A stretch of 52,968 nucleotides of DNA from Magnetococcales bacterium. GTDB lineage: Bacteria; Pseudomonadota; Magnetococcia; Magnetococcales; JADFYX01. Location of the stretch: assembly GCA_002753565.1 (NCBI GenBank), contig PEAM01000030.1, forward strand, positions 1 through 52,968, written 5' to 3'. Positions 31,122 to 39,720 of this stretch are shown here, one piece after another. A program made the translations under genes and the position numbers. Below the pieces are notes generated by a model. It searched no databases and was not told the DNA's origin. It saw nothing but the letters and a program-made list of their open reading frames with translations. Every line of letters begins with the position of its first letter. Within the stretch, counting starts at the first letter, position 1.

Positions 31122-31403
31122 ATGGCTCGCAAACCAATACCAAAAGAACTCACCTTGGCTGGGGCGAACGCCAAACGGCTTGCTCAACACAAGGCTGTTT
31201 GTAAAGCCGCATTGGAATCCTTGAAGAAGGATGATTCGATTGATCGTGTTGAGATCATCCCTGCCCATCCTGATAGTGCTTGCCCGGAATGTAAAAAAAT
31301 CCATGGCATTTATCCAATAGAAACAGCTCCACTGTTGCCCAACTCCAACTGCACAAATGACTGGTGTGGTTGTTATTACATGGCGGTTTTTGCCGATGAA
31401 TAA
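31122..31403 (+). CDS. Small zinc-binding protein of a rightward moron set
   Basis: The 93-aa protein is basic at the start (MARKPIPKELTLAGANAKRL). Its cysteine-rich end (HPDSACPECKKIHGIYPIE, PNSNCTNDWCGCYY) is similar in pattern to the C-terminal part of phage head morphogenesis proteins. Here it stands alone and on the opposite strand to the late genes. It is the first of three rightward genes starting near cassette 3. Function is unknown. Confidence 0.6.
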   Translation: MARKPIPKELTLAGANAKRLAQHKAVCKAALESLKKDDSIDRVEIIPAHPDSACPECKKIHGIYPIETAPLLPNSNCTNDWCGCYYMAVFADE

Positions 31404-31405
31404 AG

Positions 31406-31783
31406 ATGAATAAAACAGATCTACATGCGCCATTCTCGGAGGAAATGGTCAGGAACCTTGAAAGATCAAACTCTCCCGGAGGTCTGGATAAAGGTGATTT
31501 TGCCGAGCTACTTCGAAGGCCAGTCTTGGTTGAAGCCATCATCTCCGAACACAAGAACTTCCGAAAGAGGCGTAGAGAAGGGGAAAAGGCAATCGAACTG
31601 GATGAAGAAGATGTCAAGCAATTAATCCGGGATTATCTGGAATCTGACGAGCCAGGATGGCCGGAATTTAGTGTTTGGGCAAAGGAGTACGTCAAAGATC
31701 CCAAGACCGAAAATCCCGTTCATGTGGAGAAGGTGTTGGAAGGTTTTTTTCAATATGCGATTGATCGAATTGCTGACAAATAA
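31406..31783 (+). CDS. Hypothetical charged protein
   Basis: The 125-aa protein is highly charged and helical, with KNFRKRRREGEKAIELDEED in the centre and VEKVLEGFFQYAIDRIADK at the end. It begins 3 bp after the zinc protein stop, so both are cotranscribed. I recognise no family. Its location suggests lysogenic expression as a moron. Confidence 0.6.
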   Translation: MNKTDLHAPFSEEMVRNLERSNSPGGLDKGDFAELLRRPVLVEAIISEHKNFRKRRREGEKAIELDEEDVKQLIRDYLESDEPGWPEFSVWAKEYVKDPKTENPVHVEKVLEGFFQYAIDRIADK

Positions 31784-31787
31784 GCAA

Positions 31788-32117
31788 ATGTGGCGGAGCC
31801 TTGAGGGGTTCTTTATTTTGAACGGAAAATTCCGAACTCTTCTTCTCTTTCTGGTAGTTTTCTGCCTGCCAATTGAAGGATTGGCGGAAACGACAATCCT
31901 TCATATCGAAAAATCCAGTTATAGCTGGCACGCTCGGGTTACCGTCAGGGTGCCAGCCGATATTCCCTTAAACTACTGGGTAGCATGTGACTATTATGAT
32001 CATCAAGGGAACATTATTGCCAGTACAAATCACGGCTTGCTGAAACGAACTCCGACCTGGTCGGTTAAAGCCAAACCGGAAGATATTGTATCCGCCAACT
32101 GTTATATACCGAGATAA
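31788..32117 (+). CDS. Secreted hypothetical protein
   Basis: The 109-aa protein has a clear signal peptide (GKFRTLLLFLVVFCLPIEGL, with AE at the probable cut), followed by a beta-rich domain (YSWHARVTVRVPADIPLNYW, then CDYYDHQGN) ending in CYIPR. The mature domain has a conserved-looking Cys pair. It starts 5 nt after the previous gene. A secreted prophage-encoded moron could alter the host envelope. Confidence 0.6.
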   Translation: MWRSLEGFFILNGKFRTLLLFLVVFCLPIEGLAETTILHIEKSSYSWHARVTVRVPADIPLNYWVACDYYDHQGNIIASTNHGLLKRTPTWSVKAKPEDIVSANCYIPR

Positions 32118-32129
32118 GTAGAACTGGTT

Positions 32130-32801
32130 CTATTTTATACGATTTGGTAGCACTTTTCTAACTACAAGCCGATACCCCACCCCCCGTACCGTTTCAATCA
32201 CCCCGGCCCCCAGCTTTTTCCGGATCCGGGAGACAAACGTCTCGATCAGGTTGCTGTCATGGTCGAAAGATTCGTCGTAGAGATGCTCGATCAGTTCGGT
32301 GCGGGAGATCACCCGGCCCGGGTGTTGGAACAGGTGAGCCAGTAGGGCGAACTCCTTGGGGCTAAGGGAAACCGGCTGGCCGCTCCGGATTACCCGGTGG
32401 CCGCCAAGATCCACCACCAGACCGCCATGCTCGATCGGTAACGGAACCGGTTCCCGGGGTCGACGTTGAAGAAGGGTGCGCACCCGAGTCAGCAGGCTAT
32501 CGAAGGAGAACGGCTTGGGAACCCCCTCGGCCCGTCCGGCCATGGCCAGAATCATCGAGTGGTCTCTACCGGCCATGGCGGAGATCGCCGTAGCCGCCAT
32601 ATCGCACTCCCGCCATTGGACGCCATCAAACGCCAGAGCCAACCGGCCATCGAGCAAAGCGAAATCATAGGGACAGTTTTCCGCCAGATGAGAGCCCGAC
32701 TCCCCATCCCGAACCCAATCCACCGCAAACCCGGCCTGTTCCAGACCGGTCGCAACCGATTGCGCCAGCAATGTATCCGGTTCCGCCAGAAGCACTCTCA
32801 T
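32130..32801 (-). CDS. OmpR/PhoB-type response regulator with degenerate receiver
   Basis: The 223-aa protein has a receiver-like domain (1-114) and a complete winged helix of the QseB/PmrA type (SPKEFALLAHLFQHPGRVIS, ETFVSRIRKKLGAG, IETVRGVGYRLVV). In the receiver the phosphoacceptor Asp51 (FALLDGRLA) and the Lys in VPKPFSF are present. One of the paired acidic residues is Pro (LLAEPDT), the conserved Thr/Ser is Ala, and about 17 residues before the KPF motif are missing. No histidine kinase lies nearby. It sits among phage head genes, so it may be a phage transcription regulator working without phosphorylation. Confidence 0.85.
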   Translation of the reverse strand: MRVLLAEPDTLLAQSVATGLEQAGFAVDWVRDGESGSHLAENCPYDFALLDGRLALAFDGVQWRECDMAATAISAMAGRDHSMILAMAGRAEGVPKPFSFDSLLTRVRTLLQRRPREPVPLPIEHGGLVVDLGGHRVIRSGQPVSLSPKEFALLAHLFQHPGRVISRTELIEHLYDESFDHDSNLIETFVSRIRKKLGAGVIETVRGVGYRLVVRKVLPNRIK

Positions 32802-32824
32802 GGACCACCACTCCTCCCACCCGG

Positions 32825-33913
32825 TTACCAATCCTTGGTGTCAATTCCCCGTTTATTGTACCGTTTTTCCAGTACTTGCCAAGGCGTGGCAATCTCCCCT
32901 TTGACCAGGATCCCCTTCTCCAGTGCCGCTCTTTTCTTTACGCTACCCAGTACACCGACCTGTACTTCCGGTTTTTGCTTTTTCAACCAGCCGACCGGAT
33001 CCTCCTTCCCCTTTTTATCCGACTCGCTCACCTCATCCTTGAACACTACCTCGACAAAGGAGAGGGTAAAGGGATGGGCTGGCCAGGGGCATTTCTCCCG
33101 GCTGGGATAGACACCGGGACCGAGGCCGTACAGATTGGCTGAAGCATGAAGATCACAAATATCGGCGCGAGGATGGCGGGGAGAAAGTAGAAATCGAAAC
33201 CCGGCCACCTCCGGATCGGCCTCGGCACCGGCCATGTAGGCTTCGCCGTGGGCCCGGTTGATCTCGGTGCGCATCACCCGCAGGGTGTTGAACCAGGGAG
33301 AACCGACCTTTCCGGTCAGGACCTCTCCGGCGCTGCGTGCGATTTTTCCGCCGGTGCTCTTGGCCAACTGATCCCGTACCAGCTTCGGGACCCTCTCTCC
33401 ACGCTCCAGAAAGGCAGTCGCGGCTTGGGCCGCCGAATGGCCCTGAATCACCGACGATTCTACGGCACGGGTCACCACCTCCCGAGCTTGGCGATCCACC
33501 CGCCACAGCCGGTCGGAAAGCCGTAGACCGTCGGCAGCTGTGAAGTGACGAACAAACCGCACCGCCTCCTCAGCCACTTTCGGCATGGCAGCCGCTTCCA
33601 TTTCCACCAGAGGGGAAACCCCGAGCTGGGCCGCCTCCCGTAGATTTTTCGTAAGCAGACCATCCCGTTCCCCAGCCAAATCGGTCAATCGGCGGTTGAC
33701 CTGGGCGAGCAGATCCCGCAACACCTCCAAGCGGAGATTCTCCTCCTCATCCCCGTACCCCCGGATCGCCGCCTCGATGTCGGCACTGGCCGCTCGGTAG
33801 ATTCGGGTCAAATTCTTCTCCATCTCCCGGTCCAACCGTCCCATCCTTTTCCGGGCGGCCTGGGAGGCCCGGCGGATCGCCGCCTTGTTGATGGTCCGTC
33901 TGTTTCCACTCAT
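32825..33913 (-). CDS. Mu gpF-like head morphogenesis protein
   Basis: The 362-aa protein has the conserved block of phage minor head proteins: RVMRTEINRAHGEAYMAGAE, LLSPRHPRADICDLHASANL and KCPWPAHPFTL. The N-terminal half is helical with many charged residues. It overlaps the portal stop as ATGA, as in Mu-like and SPP1-like head modules, where the protein enters the procapsid with the portal. The C-terminal 60 residues are basic and specific to this phage. Confidence 0.85.
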   Translation of the reverse strand: MSGNRRTINKAAIRRASQAARKRMGRLDREMEKNLTRIYRAASADIEAAIRGYGDEEENLRLEVLRDLLAQVNRRLTDLAGERDGLLTKNLREAAQLGVSPLVEMEAAAMPKVAEEAVRFVRHFTAADGLRLSDRLWRVDRQAREVVTRAVESSVIQGHSAAQAATAFLERGERVPKLVRDQLAKSTGGKIARSAGEVLTGKVGSPWFNTLRVMRTEINRAHGEAYMAGAEADPEVAGFRFLLSPRHPRADICDLHASANLYGLGPGVYPSREKCPWPAHPFTLSFVEVVFKDEVSESDKKGKEDPVGWLKKQKPEVQVGVLGSVKKRAALEKGILVKGEIATPWQVLEKRYNKRGIDTKDW

Positions 33914-35325
33914 GAGCCGTTGTTCCGGGTGGAGATGGTGGTGGCCGACTCTCCCTTACGGGCATTGGAGGGGGTCACGTTGACCGTGGGCCGTACGGTC
34001 CCGGCAGGCGGATTGTGCCCGCCGTCCGGTTCCGGGTAGGGATCGTTCTCCTTGGCCTCCGCTTCCAACTGCTCCTTTACCGCTGCCGGATCGTGTCCTG
34101 CAGCCGCCCAGACCATCTCCCGGGGAATCCCCAACGCTTGCTGTTTCAACGCCAGATCGGCCCGCTGGTTGGCGGTCTCGGTGCGGCGCTCGGCAAACTG
34201 GATGGAAAATTCATAGGCGTCGGGGTTGATCCCGGCCAGAAGCAGATCCAAGGTGAAACCCTGCTGATAGGTCAGGGACAGCGTATCCTGCAGGGTATCG
34301 ATCTCCTCGAAATAGTCCTTTTTCAGATCCTCCAGTATGTCGCGGGAGAGCTGCCCGGCATAGCCGAACAGCCCTTTGGGCGCCGGAGAACCGGCATAGA
34401 AGGTATCGAGCAGATGCACCACGTCGGCGATCTGATCCAGATTGGCATCTCCCTGGATAGCGGTGATGGCCAGCTTTTTGTTGGAGAAAAAATCGGTGGT
34501 CGCGCCGTTGGCCTGGCTGGTCTCCACATGGTGCCGGTATTGGTCCAACTCCTCCTTGGTCGCTCCATCCAGTGAATGCCCCAGACGAAACGGTGCTCGC
34601 ATCCGGCGCCGGATGACCAGATCCTCTTCGGTCATGGTCAGTTTTTTCCAGACCGTGCGGGAGGCGTCCAGATAGGGACGTCCAAAACAACCGTGATCGT
34701 CATAATTGTCCGGATCCACCCGCGCCATGGAGAGTTGCCAGAGGGCAAACCTAGCCACGGTGCGCCCTTCGGTCAGATCCACTTGGTCGTAGGCATGAGC
34801 CGGATTGTCGAACCGGCCAGAAGGACCGACCTGGGGAATAATGGTCTCGGTCGGCATGCGCACCCCGGCCACCACCCGTCTGTCCGGCCCCAATACCCAC
34901 TGCATGGGAAGATTCCCTTCCATCATCAACCCGCGCGCGTCCGACTGCAGCTTGTCCGATCGGTTGAGGTTGAGCCGTTTTTCAAACCGCTTCCAGGCCC
35001 GGATAATTCGTTTGTTATCGGAAGAAGTGACCAATCGCAAGCCGCCCTTGACGATGGATCTGGCGGTACGGGAGTGAATCTTCTTCACCCGCTGATCCAG
35101 CTTGTCCATCTCCCGGATATCCCGGATGGCCGCCTGCAAACCCGGCTCGATGACAAACTGCCGATAAAGGTGGCGATGGGCATAATCAGGATGCACCCGA
35201 CGACCCAACTCGGATGAAAGCCCGGCCACCTGGCCGGAGAGGCGCAATCCGTCAGCCAATGCGGAGGCTGGCAGGGGGCCGAGGCCCAATTGCAGATAGC
35301 GTTGCTGTTTGTCGAGTAGATTCAT
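33910..35325 (-). CDS. Phage portal protein
   Basis: The 471-aa protein lies directly after the large terminase (ATGA overlap) and before the gpF-like gene, the canonical portal position. It has helical regions (FVIEPGLQAAIRDIREMDKL), a beta part (LPMQWVLGPDRRVVAGVRMP), GLFGYAGQLSRDILEDLKK, and a Pro/Asp-rich tail (ENDPYPEPDGGHNPPAGT). The length is usual for portals. Twelve copies should form the DNA entry ring. Confidence 0.82.
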   Translation of the reverse strand: MNLLDKQQRYLQLGLGPLPASALADGLRLSGQVAGLSSELGRRVHPDYAHRHLYRQFVIEPGLQAAIRDIREMDKLDQRVKKIHSRTARSIVKGGLRLVTSSDNKRIIRAWKRFEKRLNLNRSDKLQSDARGLMMEGNLPMQWVLGPDRRVVAGVRMPTETIIPQVGPSGRFDNPAHAYDQVDLTEGRTVARFALWQLSMARVDPDNYDDHGCFGRPYLDASRTVWKKLTMTEEDLVIRRRMRAPFRLGHSLDGATKEELDQYRHHVETSQANGATTDFFSNKKLAITAIQGDANLDQIADVVHLLDTFYAGSPAPKGLFGYAGQLSRDILEDLKKDYFEEIDTLQDTLSLTYQQGFTLDLLLAGINPDAYEFSIQFAERRTETANQRADLALKQQALGIPREMVWAAAGHDPAAVKEQLEAEAKENDPYPEPDGGHNPPAGTVRPTVNVTPSNARKGESATTISTRNNGS

Positions 35326-36932
35326 GAGGCAATCCTTTTGGGATCGGACGGCAATTGAATGGTGTGCTCACCGAGCTGCTCGGCCCGGCTGACGGATTGG
35401 GGAAGAATAATGGTCGGCACAAAGCTGGCCCCACGGGTGACCAACGCCCAAACGGCGGCCATGAGGGCGTCGAACAGATCATCGCCCAACTTGGAATCGG
35501 CCATCTTGTAGCTGGAATATCCGGCTTTGTTGGGTACCGGTTTGATGTTGGGGAGCTGCCGGACCAACAACCGTAGATCGGCGGTCTCCGGGTCGGAGAG
35601 ATCCTGATCATCCAGATAGGGCAGAGCAAACAACCGATGATGGAAAGCAGCCCGCACGGCGGTGGCCATCTGATGCTTGACCATCCCCTCAAAACGGATT
35701 GGGGAAAAGGCCCACTCTTGCCAGGTGGTGGCCGTGGATTGACCATCACCGATCAACTGCCGGTCGATGGGGGTCAGACCGTGGGTATAAAGCTCATCGT
35801 TCAACTGGGTCAGCATCCCCACCCCATAAGCATCACCGAAGGCATAATCGGGGTTGAAATACCGCCATATCTCCAACAAATCCCGCATGACCACACCATC
35901 ATCGGTCCCCGGCGGCCAGGTCCGGCAGAAAAGCAGACAAACCGTGTTACCGACCATCTCGGTCGCCACCAAGGCATGCTTGGAGGCCGCCGGATCCTCA
36001 CCATGACCGGAAGCATCATAGCCCAAGGAGACCAGCCCCCGCTTTTTTCGTACCTTGCCTACCACAGGCGGTTGCAGCTCGATTCCGGCGGAAAGCCCCT
36101 TCTGCAAAGCATACCGAACAAATTTCTCATAGATCAGATTGCGGGCCGAGACGTTGCGGCAGAGCATCTGCCGGATATACTCATCCGGGGCCAACTGGGT
36201 CCGCATTTCCAAAATGAACGATTCGTTCAGGATGCCCATCTCGATGCCCAGGTGGGCATGGACGGTGAACAAGGTGTGGTAGTGCCCCCCCTTGACCAGA
36301 TCGCTCAGGGTATCGGCCCCCTTGAACACACCGGTGATCCGGATGCGGGGTTTGTTCTCCGCCTCTTTCGACGCCCCTGCCCGCCGGGTGGAGCCGAGCA
36401 TCAGGAGAAAGCGGGAGAAAAGCCGATCCTTCGGCATATCATCCACCTCTTCCAGGGAGGCGATGGTCAGATCGCCACCATCCACCTGGGCCATGATGCC
36501 GTAGGACCGGGCGATGGAACGGTTGGCAAACTGGTAATAGGTGTCGGCCAACTGCACCCGGCCCGACTTGTGGGCCAAGTAGGCGGTGAGCAGCTCCGAA
36601 CGACGAATCGCTTCCAGGTGATACCCCAGATTGACCAGAGCCTGAGCCTCCCGTGGGGCGACGATACCCAGTTCCTGATCCGACTGACAGGCGAGAAACT
36701 TGAGGAGCCACATCTCCTTGGTGAAAGTCTTTCCAGTCCGACGGCAGGAGAAATCCACCGTGTTGTCGAACCGGTCCATCTCCTCCATTTTCAGAATCTG
36801 GGCCGGGTCCAACTCCACATTATGGACATGTTTATGCCAAAGGGCGTGATGCCCGGCAAAACGCATGATCTCCACCTCGGCCCGATTCCGAAGCCGGATA
36901 CGTTGAGCGGGGGATGTCCGTTTTTCACTCAT
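35322..36932 (-). CDS. Terminase large subunit
   Basis: The 536-aa protein has an ATPase domain with Walker A in VDFSCRRTGKTFTKE and Walker B in LTIASLEEVDDM. A nuclease domain follows with acidic residues in LVSLGYDASGHGEDPA, YAFGDAYGVG and GDDLFDALMAAVWAL. It would pump DNA into the procapsid and cut it. The start at MSEKRTSPAQ overlaps the upstream stop by 8 nt. Confidence 0.88.
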   Translation of the reverse strand: MSEKRTSPAQRIRLRNRAEVEIMRFAGHHALWHKHVHNVELDPAQILKMEEMDRFDNTVDFSCRRTGKTFTKEMWLLKFLACQSDQELGIVAPREAQALVNLGYHLEAIRRSELLTAYLAHKSGRVQLADTYYQFANRSIARSYGIMAQVDGGDLTIASLEEVDDMPKDRLFSRFLLMLGSTRRAGASKEAENKPRIRITGVFKGADTLSDLVKGGHYHTLFTVHAHLGIEMGILNESFILEMRTQLAPDEYIRQMLCRNVSARNLIYEKFVRYALQKGLSAGIELQPPVVGKVRKKRGLVSLGYDASGHGEDPAASKHALVATEMVGNTVCLLFCRTWPPGTDDGVVMRDLLEIWRYFNPDYAFGDAYGVGMLTQLNDELYTHGLTPIDRQLIGDGQSTATTWQEWAFSPIRFEGMVKHQMATAVRAAFHHRLFALPYLDDQDLSDPETADLRLLVRQLPNIKPVPNKAGYSSYKMADSKLGDDLFDALMAAVWALVTRGASFVPTIILPQSVSRAEQLGEHTIQLPSDPKRIAS

Positions 36933-37872
36933 CCCCATCCGCCTCCGGTGTCATTTCCTCGCTCTGATGCTCCAGCAACACCGGATCCGCTTCAATCCGC
37001 TGCCGACCTCGCTCGACCATGGCTCGCAGATCCTCCACTGCCAGGGCCTGCCGCTCCTGATACTGAAGCAAGCTCTCCCGGTCCGCCTTCTGGTCGGCCA
37101 GATGTCCTTCCAGTACCTGGCTCTCATCATGCCCCTTGGCGGTCATGGCCATGTCGGAAAGGGTTAGGCTGTTTTTGGCCAGATAGTCGGAGAGCGTACG
37201 TAGCAAGGGATGGGCGGAGAGTTTGAAAACCTGCTCCCCGTCGATTTTGACCGCAGAGGCGTAGCCCTCCTTGTCGGTGGTATACTCCGGGGTTTCGATC
37301 CGTACCCCGTCGGCGGCAATCACCGCGATCATATTTTGAATGAGACCCTGGACATTGGCTTGTAGATCGGCGTTGAACTCTTTGAGAAGAGTCGGATCAC
37401 CCGACTCGAACGCCTGCCGAAACACCGCAGAGGTGATCATCTGCCGCATACAGGCATTTTGTTCCATACATGTCGACCAATCGACGTCACACCCCTTGCA
37501 GATCGGGTACTGCCCAGGCCGGGCAGGGAAATAGGTGGCTACCTTGGCCGACAAGCCGTGTTTCAGAGCATTGAACCGGGTTCGCTGCGATTCAGCTTTG
37601 GTCGGGTGTCCAACCAGATTGGCACTCGACGCCGCCTTACCTTTTGCTGACTTCGGCCCGGTCTGTTTGCCCATGGAGGAGAACAGACCGATCTCCCAGG
37701 AGGCTTGGCTCGCCTCAAAATTACACTTGGGACACTCGGCGAAATAGGCAAAGGGATGATTGGTCCGCTCCGGGCAATCCTCCGTTCGTCCCGGTACCGC
37801 AATAAAGCGGTGCCCACAAGCACAACGAAAATTGATCCGTAAAGCGGAATTTTTTTGGGAATTCTGATCCAT
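36925..37872 (-). CDS. Probable small terminase subunit with zinc-binding N-terminus
   Basis: The 315-aa protein has a Cys-rich start (INFRCACGHRFIAV and FAECPKCNF). The central segment (GKQTGPKSAKGKAASSANLV, then RTRFNALKHGLSA) is typical of small-terminase-like or DNA-binding phage proteins, and CKGCDVDW follows. The rest is helical with a charged end. It directly precedes terL with overlap, the position of the DNA-recognition subunit. Unusually it is larger than most TerS proteins. A late-unit motif lies just before it. Confidence 0.6.
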   Translation of the reverse strand: MDQNSQKNSALRINFRCACGHRFIAVPGRTEDCPERTNHPFAYFAECPKCNFEASQASWEIGLFSSMGKQTGPKSAKGKAASSANLVGHPTKAESQRTRFNALKHGLSAKVATYFPARPGQYPICKGCDVDWSTCMEQNACMRQMITSAVFRQAFESGDPTLLKEFNADLQANVQGLIQNMIAVIAADGVRIETPEYTTDKEGYASAVKIDGEQVFKLSAHPLLRTLSDYLAKNSLTLSDMAMTAKGHDESQVLEGHLADQKADRESLLQYQERQALAVEDLRAMVERGRQRIEADPVLLEHQSEEMTPEADGDE

Positions 37873-37897
37873 TCAGGCAGGGAAACAGAAAATAACT

Positions 37898-37919
37898 GAC
37901 AAAATAAGGGCGGGGTATG
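37898..37919. repeat. Late-unit motif, copy 3
   Basis: GACAAAATAAGGGCGGGGTA plus TG matches copies 1 and 2 at 29.8-29.9 kb except for three bases. It is flanked by ACTGACA and TGTCAAT. It lies 26 bp upstream of the terminase unit on the leftward strand, so all copies precede late transcription units. Confidence 0.8.
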
Positions 37920-37942
37920 TCAATCAGCGCAACAAAGGCAGG

Positions 37943-38449
37943 CTATTTCATCAAAATCCTGTAAACGGAACGCCATGTAATCGACATACCGAATTGATTG
38001 ACGCTACAGGCGATCAATTCTTGGAGGGTAGCCCCTTCAGCCGCCATGGTCCTCAAGACCTGATTGCGTTGTTGCCGAACCAGGCGAGAGAAAAGCGGAA
38101 TGGTGATACGGCTGTTTTCCCGACCACCGGTATGAAGGTTTTTCCGATCGAGTATCCGCCATATCTTTAAAAAATCCTCATACCCCACTGTTTCGGCGAT
38201 TTCGATCCAGCAGGGATTCAGCCCCAACTGTTTAAGCTCCCGGATCCTAGGGTCGTTTCCCGGATCGGGTTTCAAAATGGTGCAGATATCCTGGTACCCA
38301 CCCCCCCTGAGGGGAGAGGAGGTATCCTCCTGCCGACCCCCCACCCCAGCCCCAGAACCCCCTTCAACCGGTGATTCTTTCGGTTCTACTTCGCTTTCCA
38401 AGTTCACCGGCCCTCCCTCATCCCTGTAAATACGCCACTCCACCACCAT
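37943..38449 (-). CDS. Possible HTH regulator at the head of the late region
   Basis: The 168-aa protein has a low-complexity acidic first half and a helical second half ending in RQQRNQVLRTMAAEGATLQ, ELIACSVNQFGMSI and TWRSVYRILM. That ending resembles the C-terminal HTH of Mor-type activators, although similarity is weak. It is upstream of the terminase unit. The start at MVVEWRIYRD is chosen because GTAGGG lies before it; a longer frame to 38560 begins with a Gly-rich segment of doubtful coding value. Confidence 0.5.
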   Translation of the reverse strand: MVVEWRIYRDEGGPVNLESEVEPKESPVEGGSGAGVGGRQEDTSSPLRGGGYQDICTILKPDPGNDPRIRELKQLGLNPCWIEIAETVGYEDFLKIWRILDRKNLHTGGRENSRITIPLFSRLVRQQRNQVLRTMAAEGATLQELIACSVNQFGMSITWRSVYRILMK

Positions 38450-38652
38450 CCCTACTTCGCTTATTGTGAAAAGGCGAACTGGGAACTGTTTTTGGTAATT
38501 GGACGGTTTTGGCCGTTTTGTAACAGAGTTCCCACCCCCACCGCACCCGCCCTTCCCCACCCGGTTTTAAGCCATTCCTGATTTTTCCCAAATACCGGCT
38601 ACTAGAGTTCTCGGAACTTGGAGAAGAAAGGGAGCACACCAAAGCCACCACT

Positions 38653-39720
38653 TCACAACTGCCCCAGCAACTCAGAAACCGGAGTCTTTACCCGGCCCAA
38701 CGGTCCAGCCCGATCCATCTCTTTGGCCAACTTGCGAGAGGCCAAGTGAGTATAGATGGCCGTGGACCTAGGATCCTCATGCCCCATCAATGTTTGCCGG
38801 ACCAATAAGTCCACATCCTTTTCGGCCAACTCCGTACCAAAGAGGTGGCGCAAAGCATGCGGATGGCACTGGTCAGGAGGAAGGCCCGCCAATCCTCCTC
38901 GATTCCTGATCATGTTGTGCACCGACCTGGAAGAAAGACGGCGGGCCTCCCCATGGAACTTATCCGCCGTGACTCTTCGATTCCTCAAAGAGACAAACAG
39001 AACCCTGTCCCCACTCGGCAAAGCGCGGTCCACTTCTCCAAGATCCGGATGGCCAAGGTAAACGTGAATCAGAAGACGGGCCTCATGAGGCGCTGGAACA
39101 ACTCTCTCCTTTTTGCCCTTCTCGGTCACCCTGACCAGCATTCTTTCCTTACCGTCTTCGATGGGAAAGCTCAGATTCTCCTGATTCATGGAAATTAACC
39201 CACTCACCCGCAATCCGCATCCCATCAAGATGGCAATCATGGCCGCATCCCTGGCACCAGCCAGGGTGGAGATATCCGGCTGCATCAACAGAGCTTCAGC
39301 ATTGGAAAGAGCCATGGGAATGGGCAGTTTTTTGCCCGCTTTCGGGTATGGTAATCGGATGGCCGGGTCAGATCTGATTTTACCTTTTTTGAAAAGCCAA
39401 CCATAGAACCCACGAACAGCAGCGACCAAAGCATGGCGGCTACGAGGGGAAAGCCCCTGCTGGTGAACAAACGGCCCAGAGAACGTTTCCAGATCCTCAT
39501 TGGAAGCAGACAGAACGGGGCGCCCGTCCAGAAAATCAATCAATCGGTGCAGATATCCCCGGTATTTCCGTATCGTCTCTTCAGACTTTCCCTCATTGGC
39601 AATTTTGAACGTCAACCAAGCCTCGATCAAATCCAAATCCTGGGGCGTTCCTTTTTCAGATTGAGGGGGGAGGGGCATATAATCAACCGCACAATTGGAG
39701 TAAAAGCCTGTCAACGGCAA
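38653..39720 (-). CDS. XerC/XerD-like tyrosine recombinase
   Basis: The 355-aa protein has an N-terminal SAM-like domain (LIEAWLTFKIANEGKSEETI, RKYRGYLHRLIDFL) and a full catalytic domain: Arg in LMGCGLRVSGL, Lys in VTEKGKKERVV, His-x-x-Arg in HPHALRHLFGTEL, LMGHEDPRS, and Tyr in TAIYTHLAS. This is the Xer pattern rather than that of a lambda integrase. It is the gene closest to attR and the third tyrosine recombinase of the element. Dimer resolution after replication is a possible role. Confidence 0.88.
   Translation of the reverse strand: MPLTGFYSNCAVDYMPLPPQSEKGTPQDLDLIEAWLTFKIANEGKSEETIRKYRGYLHRLIDFLDGRPVLSASNEDLETFSGPFVHQQGLSPRSRHALVAAVRGFYGWLFKKGKIRSDPAIRLPYPKAGKKLPIPMALSNAEALLMQPDISTLAGARDAAMIAILMGCGLRVSGLISMNQENLSFPIEDGKERMLVRVTEKGKKERVVPAPHEARLLIHVYLGHPDLGEVDRALPSGDRVLFVSLRNRRVTADKFHGEARRLSSRSVHNMIRNRGGLAGLPPDQCHPHALRHLFGTELAEKDVDLLVRQTLMGHEDPRSTAIYTHLASRKLAKEMDRAGPLGRVKTPVSELLGQL

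Noticed and set aside
30867-31433. Leftward 188-codon open frame between cassette 3 and the moron genes
   Set aside because: It runs through the conserved cassette leader and opposite the zinc-protein gene, which has meaningful cysteine spacing.
35637-37226. Rightward 529-codon open frame opposite the terminase genes
   Set aside because: No ribosome site or domain; the leftward frame has Walker A and nuclease motifs.
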